Notes: generated by a model from the letters alone, not told the origin. Positions 1-6,695 are shown, numbered from the stretch's first letter. The stretch: DNA of 7,779 nucleotides from Pseudomonadota bacterium (GCA_023390485.1 JAEWCT010000372.1:1-7779), one strand, 5' to 3'. Program-made: numbers and translations.

Positions 1-366
1 ATCGAGGAGATTGCCGCTGGAGTTGACCGTTCCACGGCAATCATTGATGCCGGCCGCAAGCGGGCGCGGCCCATCATCATGACGACACTGGCTATGGCGG
101 CGGGCATGCTTCCCAGCGCGTTTGCACTTGGCGACGGCGGCGAATTCCGCGCGCCGATGGCGATCTCGGTTATCGGCGGTTTGTTGGTTTCCACGATGCT
201 GTCGCTGGTGTTCGTGCCGTCGTTCTTTACCGTGATGGATGACCTCGGCAATGTCATGCAGCGTATTTTCGGACGCTTCATCGGCCCGCGCGACGAGCCG
301 CAATCGCCGCCGGGCAGTTCGTCGGGTGCCGAGAGCCCTCGTCCGTTACCGCTCGCGGCGGAATAA
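1..366 (+). CDS. RND efflux permease, C-terminal fragment (5' end outside window)
   Basis: This is the last 121 codons of an inner-membrane proton-driven RND pump (AcrB-like superfamily), read in frame 1 from the first base to a TAA at 364-366. Visible is the typical end of the family: a cytoplasmic stretch with R-K-R-A-R-P, then a membrane segment with MTTLAMAAGMLPSAFALG (about visible residues 27-44), a short loop G-D-G-G-E-F-R-A-P-M, and the last membrane segment ISVIGGLLVSTMLSLVFVPS (about 56-75). A polar, Pro/Ser-rich cytoplasmic tail follows and ends in PLPLAAE. The family exports drugs, solvents or metals with a periplasmic adaptor and a TolC-type channel. Substrate cannot be told from this piece, and the adaptor would lie upstream if linked. 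The stop is 91 nt before the next gene, and I see no terminator between them, so read-through is possible. Confidence 0.93.
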   Translation: MEEIAAGVDRSTAIIDAGRKRARPIIMTTLAMAAGMLPSAFALGDGGEFRAPMAISVIGGLLVSTMLSLVFVPSFFTVMDDLGNVMQRIFGRFIGPRDEPQSPPGSSSGAESPRPLPLAAE

Positions 367-420
367 TTCCGAAAGGATTGTTCAGGCGTCGGATTGTGCA
401 TGACCGGGTGCGTGCCTACG

Positions 421-440
421 TTTCAGCCGTGCGGCTGAAA
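421..440 (+). promoter_or_regulatory. Perfect 8-bp inverted repeat just upstream of the DUF533 ribosome site
   Basis: TTTCAGCC and GGCTGAAA are exact reverse complements around the 4-nt loop GTGC. One base after the repeat begins AGAAGGA (442-448), the Shine-Dalgarno of the gene starting at 458. There is no T-run behind it, so it does not look like an intrinsic terminator. It could be an operator, or an RNA stem in the leader that affects ribosome access or mRNA stability. The symmetry is seen; the role is inference. Confidence 0.45.
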
Positions 441-457
441 CAGAAGGAACCCCCGCT

Positions 458-1621
458 ATGTTCGACGCCAAATCCATGCTCGAAAATATTGTTCGCGGCG
501 CAGCGCCTGCGGGCTCTTCAACTCCAGGACAACCGAATGGCGCCAACCCGCCCGGCGGCAGCATTGGAGATATTTTGAATGATATTCTTCGGAATGCCGG
601 AGGCGGAACTCAAGGCGCGCAAAGCGGAAGTGCCGGCGGCGGCGTTGGCGATATCCTGAACCAGATCAGCCAGAGCCTGTCGCAAGCGCAAACAAAATCG
701 CCTGCGGACGTCTCTTCCCAGCCCGGACAGGGCACTGCCGGCTCTTCCCCGGATTTCGGGAACATTCTCGCTCAGATCAGAGACAAGCTCAGCGAGGCCG
801 GTGGCTCGGTATCGGGCAGTGGTGGCGGCATCGGAGACATCCTGAGCCGGGTCCTTGCGCAGGCGACGGAGGGTGTGAAGGAGGGCTCGGAACGCATCGG
901 CCAACAGACCGGTGCGAGCGATGCTCTCGGACGCCTCACCTCGGATCCGCAAACGAGCGAGATGCTCGAGAAGCTTAAAGGCCTCATTCAAAACAATCCT
1001 TACGCATCGACCGCAGCCGCCGGTGGCCTTGGCGGTCTCTTGCTCGGAACGCAGACGGGCCGGTCCGTCGCGACCGGAGCAGCGAAGCTCGGAGCCCTCG
1101 CGATGCTCGGCGGTCTCGCCTACAAGGCCATTCAGAACTACGAGCAAGGGAAGCCATTGCTTTCCGACTCAGCCGGGACGACGGATGTCCAAAAGGCTCA
1201 GACGACCCAAGCCGCGATTTCGGCCGAACCACCCCCGACTGGCTCAGGCTTTGAACCCGCTGCGATGACGAATGATGCGGCGGTCCATTATCTGCAGGCG
1301 ATGATTGCTGCGGCCTTTGCCGATGGGCGCATCGATCCGGCCGAGCAGGCGAAGATCATGACCGGAATCAAAGAGGCAGGCCTCGATCGTGAATCCGAGT
1401 CCTTCCTGGCGAACGAGCTCAATCATCCGCATACCATCAAAGAGCTGGCGACGTCGGTGCAGACACCACAGGAAGCCATCCAGCTTTATGCTGCGGCGCG
1501 TATGGCTGTTGCGGACGATTCTCCAGCTGAAGCGCAGTTTTTGGGGTCGCTCGCTCACGAGCTAGGGCTCGATCCGCGGCTGACGGCTCAGATCGATGCT
1601 ACGGCGCGGGCGGCGGCTTGA
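458..1621 (+). CDS. TerB-like / DUF533 family protein with repeated N-terminal GDIL motifs
   Basis: A protein of 387 residues; the ATG at 458 follows AGAAGGA with 9 nt spacing. The C-terminal part (about 270-385) is a helical TerB-like domain: HYLQAMIAAAFADGRIDPAEQ, with the acidic D-G-R-I-D-P motif seen in this fold, then VADDSPAEAQFLGSLAHELG. Before it, residues 187-224 (AAGGLGGLLLGTQTG through GALAMLGGLAYKA) match the Gly-rich, membrane-like segment of DUF533 proteins such as E. coli YebE. The N-terminal 140 residues are Gly/Ser/Gln-rich and carry four spaced copies of a G-[DN]-I-L motif at about 38, 64, 101 and 127. The family has no settled biochemical function; TerB relatives are linked to tellurite and envelope stress. 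It is probably inner-membrane associated, as no cleavable signal peptide is seen. It may be cotranscribed with the RND gene upstream, and its own 3' end has a terminator. Confidence 0.88.
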   Translation: MFDAKSMLENIVRGAAPAGSSTPGQPNGANPPGGSIGDILNDILRNAGGGTQGAQSGSAGGGVGDILNQISQSLSQAQTKSPADVSSQPGQGTAGSSPDFGNILAQIRDKLSEAGGSVSGSGGGIGDILSRVLAQATEGVKEGSERIGQQTGASDALGRLTSDPQTSEMLEKLKGLIQNNPYASTAAAGGLGGLLLGTQTGRSVATGAAKLGALAMLGGLAYKAIQNYEQGKPLLSDSAGTTDVQKAQTTQAAISAEPPPTGSGFEPAAMTNDAAVHYLQAMIAAAFADGRIDPAEQAKIMTGIKEAGLDRESESFLANELNHPHTIKELATSVQTPQEAIQLYAAARMAVADDSPAEAQFLGSLAHELGLDPRLTAQIDATARAAA

Positions 1622-1654
1622 AACGGCCCGTCGCGATCTCATTCGCGAGCAAGA

Positions 1655-1689
1655 AAAAGGGCGCCCGTGGTAATCACGGACGCCCTTTT
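1655..1689. terminator. Bidirectional rho-independent terminator
   Basis: AAAAGGGCG (1655-1663) pairs with CGCCCTTTT (1681-1689), and after a single C/A mismatch CCGTG (1665-1669) pairs with CACGG (1675-1679) around the loop GTAAT. A T-run ends the stem on the + strand and, because of the A-run at 1654-1658, on the - strand too. It lies between the stop of the DUF533 gene (1621) and the stop of the adaptor gene (1710), so it can end both convergent transcripts. Confidence 0.88.
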
Positions 1690-1709
1690 CTGCTGTCAGA
1701 ATAAACTGA

Positions 1710-2807
1710 TCAGTTCGCTTTCGTGCCGCTCGAAGCGTTCGCGGCCTGATTGTCGAGCTTGAAGAAGGTGTCGACGCGCATGCCGGTGAAGAGCGGCGGA
1801 TGATCGTCGAGCGAGACCATGACTTCGACCACTTCGACATCGTTGGGACGACGCGGACCGCGGGTTGCGATCCGCGGCGCAGCCAACGACTGCGAAATCG
1901 ACGTGACGGTTCCTTCGAACGTCTTGTCGGGGAAGGCGTCTGCCTTCACGACGACGCGCTGACCGACATGAACTCTTGCTGCGTCACGCTCTTCGACTTC
2001 TGCGCGAAGGCGAAGGCTCGACATGTCGCCGAAGACCACGACGGCGCTTTCGGGTGAAGGAACCGCGGTTTCACCGACGCGCGCCAGCACGTTCAGAACG
2101 GTGCCGTCAGCCGGGGCGCGGATACGCGTGCGCTCGAGAGCGAGTTCGGCCGAAGTCAGATCCGAACGGGCGAGAGCCAGCGACGATTCCAAACGCTGCT
2201 GCAGCGGCATGTTCGGCTGTGCGTTGACCTGGGCAAGCTTCGACTTTGCGGCAGCCAAAGCGTCAACCTTGGCGGCGAGATCCTTGCGCGCCTTGTCGAC
2301 CGCATCGGCATTGCCTTTTTCGGTTTTCTGAGCGCGGTAGACCGCGTCGAAAGCCTCGTGGGCGGCGAAAACGCTACGCTGCGCTTTGGCGACGGCGTCT
2401 TCGGCGTTGCGGCGATCGAGCGCCAGACCGGTTGCCGCTTCTTCGCCGCGCTCACGCTCGCGAACGCTTGCTTCGGCGGCTGCCGCGGCGATCTTGTTGT
2501 AATAATCGGCGTCCTCGAGGCGGATCAGGAGATCGCCGGCTTTCACTTGATCGTTGGTGCTGGCAATGACTTCGTCGATCTTGCCGCCGACTTCGCTCGC
2601 AATGCGAACTTCGCCGTCCTTCGGCTCTACGCGCGCGGTAGCGGATGCCGCCCACTGCGCCGTTGGGGTTGTAGCGTCGGCATGCGCCGGGCCCGCCACG
2701 CTAGAAAACTCACTATGGGTCAGGGTGTTGAAAGCGAAACCACCCAGCATCGCCAGGGCGGCGGCGCCCAGAATGGCCGTGACGGTAGGATCAATCTTCT
2801 TAAGCAT
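1710..2807 (-). CDS. HlyD/DevB-type periplasmic adaptor (membrane fusion protein) of an ABC exporter
   Basis: A protein of 365 residues. An N-terminal membrane anchor (about 8-28, VTAILGAAALAMLGGFAF) leads into the periplasm. The first lipoyl half follows (about 58-100, with ATARVEPKDGEVRIASEVGG and VKAGDLLIRLED), then a long Ala/Glu/Lys-rich coiled-coil hairpin (about 101-225), the second lipoyl half (about 226-258, TRIRAPADGTVLNV), and a beta-barrel (about 264-350, with VEVVEVMVSLD and TGMRVD). This is the order of MacA/HlyD/DevB adaptors. In the family the adaptor joins the inner-membrane permease to a TolC-like outer membrane channel. It is the last gene of the operon: its ATG lies inside the 3' end of the ATPase gene (8-nt overlap, ATGCTTAA), which suggests translational coupling. 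An AHA site near 41-43 might be cleaved, but an uncleaved anchor is more usual. The substrate is unknown. Confidence 0.93.
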   Translation of the reverse strand: MLKKIDPTVTAILGAAALAMLGGFAFNTLTHSEFSSVAGPAHADATTPTAQWAASATARVEPKDGEVRIASEVGGKIDEVIASTNDQVKAGDLLIRLEDADYYNKIAAAAAEASVRERERGEEAATGLALDRRNAEDAVAKAQRSVFAAHEAFDAVYRAQKTEKGNADAVDKARKDLAAKVDALAAAKSKLAQVNAQPNMPLQQRLESSLALARSDLTSAELALERTRIRAPADGTVLNVLARVGETAVPSPESAVVVFGDMSSLRLRAEVEERDAARVHVGQRVVVKADAFPDKTFEGTVTSISQSLAAPRIATRGPRRPNDVEVVEVMVSLDDHPPLFTGMRVDTFFKLDNQAANASSGTKAN

Positions 2808-3552
2808 GCAGCTTTCGCCTCTTCGTCAAATCCGTAATTTCGGGGGAATCTATGCCTTCCGGCCGGCGCTCTTCGCCGACAATTCTTCCGTCTTCGATGC
2901 GCACGACGCGATCGGCGTAGCCCAAGGTTCGCGGGTCGTGCGTCACGGCAAGCACGCTGCGATGCTGTTCCTTGGCAATACGCGACAGCAGCGCCATCAC
3001 CGCATGTCCGTTCTCGCTGTCGAGTGCGGCGGTCGGCTCGTCGGCAAGCACGATCGAAGGTGAACTTGCGATCGCGCGAGCGACCGCAACGCGCTGCTGC
3101 TCGCCGCCCGACAGGTTGCGCGGATAGTTGGTCAGGCGGTGGCCGAGACCGACCTCACGCAGGACTTCTTCGGAGCGGCTCGTCGCTGCGAAACCTTTGA
3201 TGCCCCTGACGTCGAGAGCGATGCGAACGTTCTCGATGGCATTCAGCGTCGGGAACAGGTTGTAGGACTGGAAAATGAAACCGAGGTGATCCCGGCGCAC
3301 CTTGGCCAGCTCTTCGGCGGACAAGCCGTCGATCTTCGTATCGGCGATGCGGATGCTTCCCGACGTCGGCTTCATGATGCAGCCGAGAATCGAGAGAAGC
3401 GTGGTTTTGCCGGAGCCCGAAGGCCCCATCAGCAGCGTCAGCTCTCCGGGGACCAGCTCCAGCGAGACGCCTTTGACGGCGACCACCAAGCCAGCACCGG
3501 CACCAAGCTCCTTGACGATATTATCCGCTTGCATGACGGGGGTCGTTGTCAT
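2800..3552 (-). CDS. ABC exporter ATP-binding protein (DevA/LolD/MacB-N type)
   Basis: A cytoplasmic ATPase of 250 residues with all catalytic motifs intact: Walker A GPSGSGKT at 43-50, Q-loop F-Q-S-Y-N with Q95, signature LSGGEQQ at 147-153, Walker B IVLADEP at 167-173 with catalytic E172, D-loop A-L-D at 176-178, and switch histidine H205 in VTHDPR. The sequence around LFPTLNAIENVRIAL and the LSGGEQQRVAVARA stretch are typical of the LolD/MacB/DevA branch, which powers mechanotransmission or export rather than import. Its ATG overlaps the permease stop as ATGA (3549-3552), and its stop overlaps the adaptor start, so all three subunits should be made in step. A basic tail (KRRKLHA) ends the protein. 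Identification as an ABC ATPase is certain; the DevA assignment rests on the neighbours. Confidence 0.96.
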   Translation of the reverse strand: MTTTPVMQADNIVKELGAGAGLVVAVKGVSLELVPGELTLLMGPSGSGKTTLLSILGCIMKPTSGSIRIADTKIDGLSAEELAKVRRDHLGFIFQSYNLFPTLNAIENVRIALDVRGIKGFAATSRSEEVLREVGLGHRLTNYPRNLSGGEQQRVAVARAIASSPSIVLADEPTAALDSENGHAVMALLSRIAKEQHRSVLAVTHDPRTLGYADRVVRIEDGRIVGEERRPEGIDSPEITDLTKRRKLHA

Positions 3553-4679
3553 CTCGCAAACACCGTAGCCGGATCTATCTTAGTGACCTTGACGATGGCC
3601 GAAAGCGCCGAGATCGCGCACATGAACAGCGTCAGCGCGAAAAGCCAGAATGCCAAGCCCGGCGTCATCACCAACGGCAACGACGAATTCCTACTCAAGT
3701 AAAGTATCAATAAGGCAATCGCCATGCCGAGCACGTAACCCATGATTGCGCTCAAGCCGGCCTGAGCCAGAATTACCTTATAAATGTAGCCTCTAGACGA
3801 TCCGAGCGCGCGGAGCGTTGCAAATTCGTGAATGTGATCCTTGGTACTCGAGTATAGCGTCTGGGCGACGATAACTGTTCCGACGAGGCTGCCGAGGATT
3901 GCGCCTCCGATCAGCGCCAAGCCCGCGCCCGTGCGGAACAGCCATTGCTTGAGGCTGCGGCTTTCAAATTCGTCCTTGGTCAACACGTCGGCTGAATCGA
4001 GGCGACGCCCGAGATCTTTTTGCACTTCCGTGATGTTCGCCCCGGGCGCCAGCTTCACGAGCAGAAAGGTCGATTTGTCGTCGTCGGCTCCGAGCAACTG
4101 GCGAGCACGGTTGAGCGTCGTGTATGCATAGGGCGATTGCGTGAAGGAGCGGATGCCTTCCGTCAGCGCACGGATCTTGACGCGGCCACCAGCGGCCTGT
4201 GCGGTGTCACCGATGCCGTTAATACCAAGTTCGTTCAGGTACGTGCTATCGACGGCGATGGCGTCAGGCGCTTTGATGTCTTCGACCGTGCCTTGAATAA
4301 GGCCCCACGGAAGGAGGCCCTGATCGTCGGCATCGGAGCCAATTAGAACCACGCGCGAGGAACCGCCCTCGGGCTTCCGCCATTCCGCGAAAGCGACGAC
4401 CAGCGGCACGACGCTTTCCACGCCCGGCGTCGCGAGTGCCTGGTGACGTTCGCGATCGCCCAGCAAAAGACCGCCGTCTTCGAAGCTTTTGGCGCCGAAG
4501 GTCGTTACTATGAGGTCGGCATTCGAGCGGGCAATATTGGCCGTGATCATCCGGCTCGACCCGAGGTATAGACCGAGTTGCACAGCCACGAGGACGATAG
4601 AGAAAAGAATACCGATAAGCGTAACCGCCAAACGAACGCGATCGTGCAACAAATTACGAAGCGCGAGAGTAAAAACCAT
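3549..4679 (-). CDS. FtsX-like ABC exporter permease (DevC/MacB-like)
   Basis: An inner-membrane protein of 376 residues from the ATG at 4679. One membrane segment lies near the N terminus (about 16-40, LAVTLIGILFSIVLVAVQLG). A large periplasmic domain follows (about 42-248), then three more segments (about 250-276, 300-328, 341-363), which is the four-segment FtsX/MacB/DevC plan. HEFATLRALGSSRGYI (284-299) is the conserved cytoplasmic coupling loop of FtsX permeases, and KVTKIDPATVFAR is a typical C-terminal end. The reading frame extends 24 residues further up, to a TTG/ATG pair at 4751/4748, but that extension is polar and unlike the family; members usually begin with a short M-x-x-x-x-ALRNLLHDR sequence, as here at 4679. 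The Shine-Dalgarno is weak at either start. This is the first gene of the operon; it and the ATPase should form a dimeric exporter with the adaptor. Confidence 0.92.
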   Translation of the reverse strand: MVFTLALRNLLHDRVRLAVTLIGILFSIVLVAVQLGLYLGSSRMITANIARSNADLIVTTFGAKSFEDGGLLLGDRERHQALATPGVESVVPLVVAFAEWRKPEGGSSRVVLIGSDADDQGLLPWGLIQGTVEDIKAPDAIAVDSTYLNELGINGIGDTAQAAGGRVKIRALTEGIRSFTQSPYAYTTLNRARQLLGADDDKSTFLLVKLAPGANITEVQKDLGRRLDSADVLTKDEFESRSLKQWLFRTGAGLALIGGAILGSLVGTVIVAQTLYSSTKDHIHEFATLRALGSSRGYIYKVILAQAGLSAIMGYVLGMAIALLILYLSRNSSLPLVMTPGLAFWLFALTLFMCAISALSAIVKVTKIDPATVFAR

Positions 4680-4957
4680 GTATCTGCCGGATCTCTCAGA
4701 GGGGTTTCTATTGGGCCTTGGGGCCTGCAGATGGCGCGAACTCCGCATCAATACCCGCGCGCCTTATGCAGGGTCATATAGCTCTATTGTCTCGGCACGA
4801 CCACAGCCAAACGCCAAAACGTCCCGCGTCACGTTCCGCTTCGGACCGGGACAAAGGTCAATTGTCGGTGCGGGGACAATTTCCCCGAAAGCCTTAGCGA
4901 CCGTTTAACAAATAAGTTCCAATGTTTTGCCGCTTTCGGGGCATAGGAGTAGTAAAG
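4680..4957. promoter_or_regulatory. Divergent intergenic control region between exporter operon and DUF2147 gene
   Basis: About 280 bp separate the two divergent starts. I could not assign sigma70 boxes with confidence on either strand; TATATG read on the - strand near 4777-4782 is a possible -10 for the operon but lacks a good -35. The clearest structure is the inverted-repeat cluster at 4850-4887, listed separately. The region must hold promoters for both transcripts, since neither gene has another upstream gene in the same direction. Confidence 0.5.
4850..4887. repeat. Cluster of inverted GACAA/TTGTC half-sites, possible operator
   Basis: GACAA (4850-4854), TTGTC (4862-4866) and GACAA (4875-4879) alternate in orientation with 7 and 8 nt between them. 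The second pair extends to AATTGTC / GACAATT, a 7-bp inverted repeat. The third half-site also sits within CGGGGA(N5)TCCCCG (4871-4876 / 4882-4887), a 6-bp hairpin or palindrome. A further TTGTC occurs at 4787-4791 and another at 4980-4984. Spacing fits binding of a dimeric repressor or activator between divergent genes; no regulator is encoded in the window. Confidence 0.4.
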
Positions 4958-5674
4958 TTGAGCTTTGATCTGCGGTTTATTGTCATGCGTAGCTTCAATA
5001 TTGCGAATTGTTCAGCTGCCGCCCTCGCGGTCGCAACATGCTTGCTCGGTGCTACCATCCGCCCCGTCCCGGCGGCGGCCGATCCGAAAGAGGTCGGCGT
5101 CTGGTATGACGACACCGGAAAAGGCGCCGTCAAGATCGAGATCTGCACGCCGACGACGCTATGCGGGAAGATCTACTGGCTGCAAGAGCCAATGGCTAGC
5201 GACGGCCAACCCAAGGTCGACAGATACAATCCAGATGCTTCGCAGCGCAGCCGTCCGATTTGCGGCCTGCCGGTGCTGGGCGATCTCGTACAGCTCTCCG
5301 GCGGCGGTTTCGACAATGGCTGGGTTTACGATCCCAAGGAAGGCAAATCCTACGACGTCGCCCTCGACCTCGTTGATGCCGATACGCTCAAGGTGACCGG
5401 CTACAAGGGCATGCGCTTTTTGGGCAAATCTTTTATCTGGACGCGCGCTCCGGCTGATTTGCCGTCCTGTGCTCCAGATGCGGCCGCTGCTCCTGGCCCC
5501 GTGAAGAAGGAAGCGGCGGGCGCGACGAAGAAGCCGAGCAAGACCGCTGCAGGCGCGGCCAAACCCGCCGCCACGAATGTCGCGGCGACAACGCATAAAA
5601 AGAAGAAGACTCCCGAGAAGGCGGTTGCCACGCAGCCTCAGCCGCAACCCCAGCCGTCGGTCGCCTCGGACTAA
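4958..5674 (+). CDS. Exported DUF2147 family protein with Lys/Ala/Pro-rich C-terminal tail
   Basis: About 238 residues from a TTG at 4958. That start is preferred because AGGAG (4945-4949) sits 8 nt ahead, while the in-frame ATGs at 4922 and 4985 have no good Shine-Dalgarno. A signal peptide is visible on any start: MRSFNIANCSAAALAVATC, then cleavage probably after PVPAAA (near residue 41 of the TTG form). The DUF2147 domain spans about 45-164: EVGVWYDDTGKGAVKIEIC, LCGKIYWL, RPICGLPVLGDL, GWVYDPKEGKSYDVALDL and GMRFLGKSFIWTRA are its conserved blocks, and cysteines at 63, 69, 102 and 171 could form disulfides in the periplasm. The function of the family is unknown. After 171 the tail is low complexity, with many K, A and P, a run H-K-K-K-K, and a PQ repeat (QPQPQPQP); it may bind an anionic envelope polymer. 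The gene is divergent from the exporter operon. Confidence 0.88.
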   Translation: MSFDLRFIVMRSFNIANCSAAALAVATCLLGATIRPVPAAADPKEVGVWYDDTGKGAVKIEICTPTTLCGKIYWLQEPMASDGQPKVDRYNPDASQRSRPICGLPVLGDLVQLSGGGFDNGWVYDPKEGKSYDVALDLVDADTLKVTGYKGMRFLGKSFIWTRAPADLPSCAPDAAAAPGPVKKEAAGATKKPSKTAAGAAKPAATNVAATTHKKKKTPEKAVATQPQPQPQPSVASD

Positions 5675-5697
5675 CGAACAGCGAATTCTGAAACAGA

Positions 5698-5731
5698 AAA
5701 GGCGGCACCAACATCGGTTGGGGCCGCCTTT
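5698..5731. terminator. Bidirectional rho-independent terminator
   Basis: AAAGGCGGC (5698-5706) pairs with GCCGCCTTT (5723-5731), and inside a single A/G mismatch CCAAC (5708-5712) pairs with GTTGG (5717-5721) around the loop ATCG. The flanking A-run and T-run make it work in both directions. It follows the DUF2147 stop at 5674 and precedes, on the opposite strand, the hydrolase stop at 5770, so it serves two convergent genes. Confidence 0.9.
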
Positions 5732-5769
5732 CTGCGATAGGGCAAAAGAATGCCGGAGGACGGCGACTG

Positions 5770-6660
5770 TTACTCAGCCGCCCCCAACTGCTTCGAACCG
5801 GTCGAAGCGGGCTTTTGTACCGCGACTTTGTCGACCTGGCGGGCCAGCAAGCGGTCCACGAATTCCATCGTCCGTTCGACGACGTAGCCGCGCTGGCGAT
5901 CGAGCGTGACCAAGTGATAGCTGTCGTCGAGAACTGAAACTTCGACCATGCCGCCGAGCTGACGCTGAAGCGCCATCGTATTCTTGATGTCGCTCTGGTC
6001 GTCGTGGCGCGGATGGAAGATCAGCGTGTGGAGCTTCACGAGCGGCAGCATCGGCCGGACGTTGCGCACGAGGCAGAAGAATTCGTAGACGGTGCCGCCG
6101 CCGCGCTCGGTAATGTCGGCCGGCATGTTGTCGCTGCCGCGCATCGAATCAAGCGCGAAATTGCGTACGCGCTCATCCTTGATGCCGTAGGGCGCCGGTG
6201 TGCGGAATTTGAAAAGGCGGGCTGTCCACTTGTCGGTGACGAGATGGAAGAGCTTGATCGCCTTCGGGATGGCCCAGCCATTAACTGCGAGCGTCGGAGC
6301 GTAAAGCATGACGCCACAGGCTTGGTCTTGACGATAGGCAGCGAGCCTCAAGGCCAGGATCGAGCCGGCCGAAGCGCCACCGATAATGACGTTGTCACAA
6401 ACGCTGCGCAGGTGATCGAACGCGTCGGAAACCGACTTATACCAGTCCTGCCAGGTGGAAAGGCCGGAAACGTCGGTGCCAAAGGTGAGGCCCGGAACTA
6501 CGGGGCAATAGACCGTCAGTCCCTTACGGGCGAGCGTATGCGCGATAGCTTTCATTTCAAGCGGCGAGCCGCCCAATGAATGAACCAGCAAAACCCCTGA
6601 TTTCCCGCCGGGAATGTAAACGCTTCCGCGAGGAGGCTGAAATTTTTCTTGGTTTTTCAT
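5770..6660 (-). CDS. Alpha/beta hydrolase, carboxylesterase/monoacylglycerol-lipase-like
   Basis: A protein of 296 residues with no signal peptide, so cytoplasmic. The fold begins with a strand GVLLVHSLGG (22-31), where the usual oxyanion H-G-x-x-G is H-S-L-G-G. The nucleophile elbow is G-A-S-A-G at 95-99 with S97. The likely acid is D220 or D221 in HPRHDDQSD, and the base is H249 in DDSYHLVTLDRQR. The last motif resembles that of the Est30/YvaK carboxylesterases, which hydrolyse short-chain or monoacyl esters. A cap region with aromatic residues lies at about 125-205. The last 20 residues are polar and probably disordered. The ATG at 6660 has a modest Shine-Dalgarno (GTAGGT) ahead of it. It is convergent with the DUF2147 gene, apparently monocistronic, with a candidate promoter at 6696-6725. 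The natural substrate cannot be inferred. Confidence 0.88.
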   Translation of the reverse strand: MKNQEKFQPPRGSVYIPGGKSGVLLVHSLGGSPLEMKAIAHTLARKGLTVYCPVVPGLTFGTDVSGLSTWQDWYKSVSDAFDHLRSVCDNVIIGGASAGSILALRLAAYRQDQACGVMLYAPTLAVNGWAIPKAIKLFHLVTDKWTARLFKFRTPAPYGIKDERVRNFALDSMRGSDNMPADITERGGGTVYEFFCLVRNVRPMLPLVKLHTLIFHPRHDDQSDIKNTMALQRQLGGMVEVSVLDDSYHLVTLDRQRGYVVERTMEFVDRLLARQVDKVAVQKPASTGSKQLGAAE

Positions 6661-6695
6661 TACCTACGTTGAACTCGTTATTACCCTGTGGGACG

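Noticed and set aside
378..578. Open frame of 66 codons on the + strand across the start of the DUF533 gene
   Set aside because: Out of frame with the DUF533 gene, whose ATG has a good ribosome site; no conserved sequence.
518..1147. Open frame of 209 codons on the - strand opposite the DUF533 gene
   Set aside because: It is antisense to a gene with a clear family match; its translation is Arg/Ala/Leu-rich as expected from a shadow in GC-rich DNA, and it has no recognisable domain.
1655..1689. Inverted repeat considered as a transposon end or a non-coding RNA
   Set aside because: Its place between two convergent stops, with A- and T-runs on either side, is fully explained by a bidirectional terminator.
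3139..3702. Open frame of 187 codons on the + strand opposite the ABC ATPase and permease end
   Set aside because: It is the complement of the ATPase motifs and crosses the gene junction; no domain or ribosome site.
4489..4908. Open frame of 139 codons on the + strand reaching into the divergent region
   Set aside because: It mostly overlaps the permease N terminus in antisense, is rich in Arg/Thr/Ser and shows no domain; its end lies in the control region.
5159..5647. Open frame of 162 codons on the - strand opposite the DUF2147 gene
   Set aside because: Arg-rich shadow of a gene with signal peptide and conserved domain.
6004..6579. Open frame of 191 codons on the + strand opposite the hydrolase
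   Set aside because: The opposite strand carries a complete catalytic triad; this frame has no domain.
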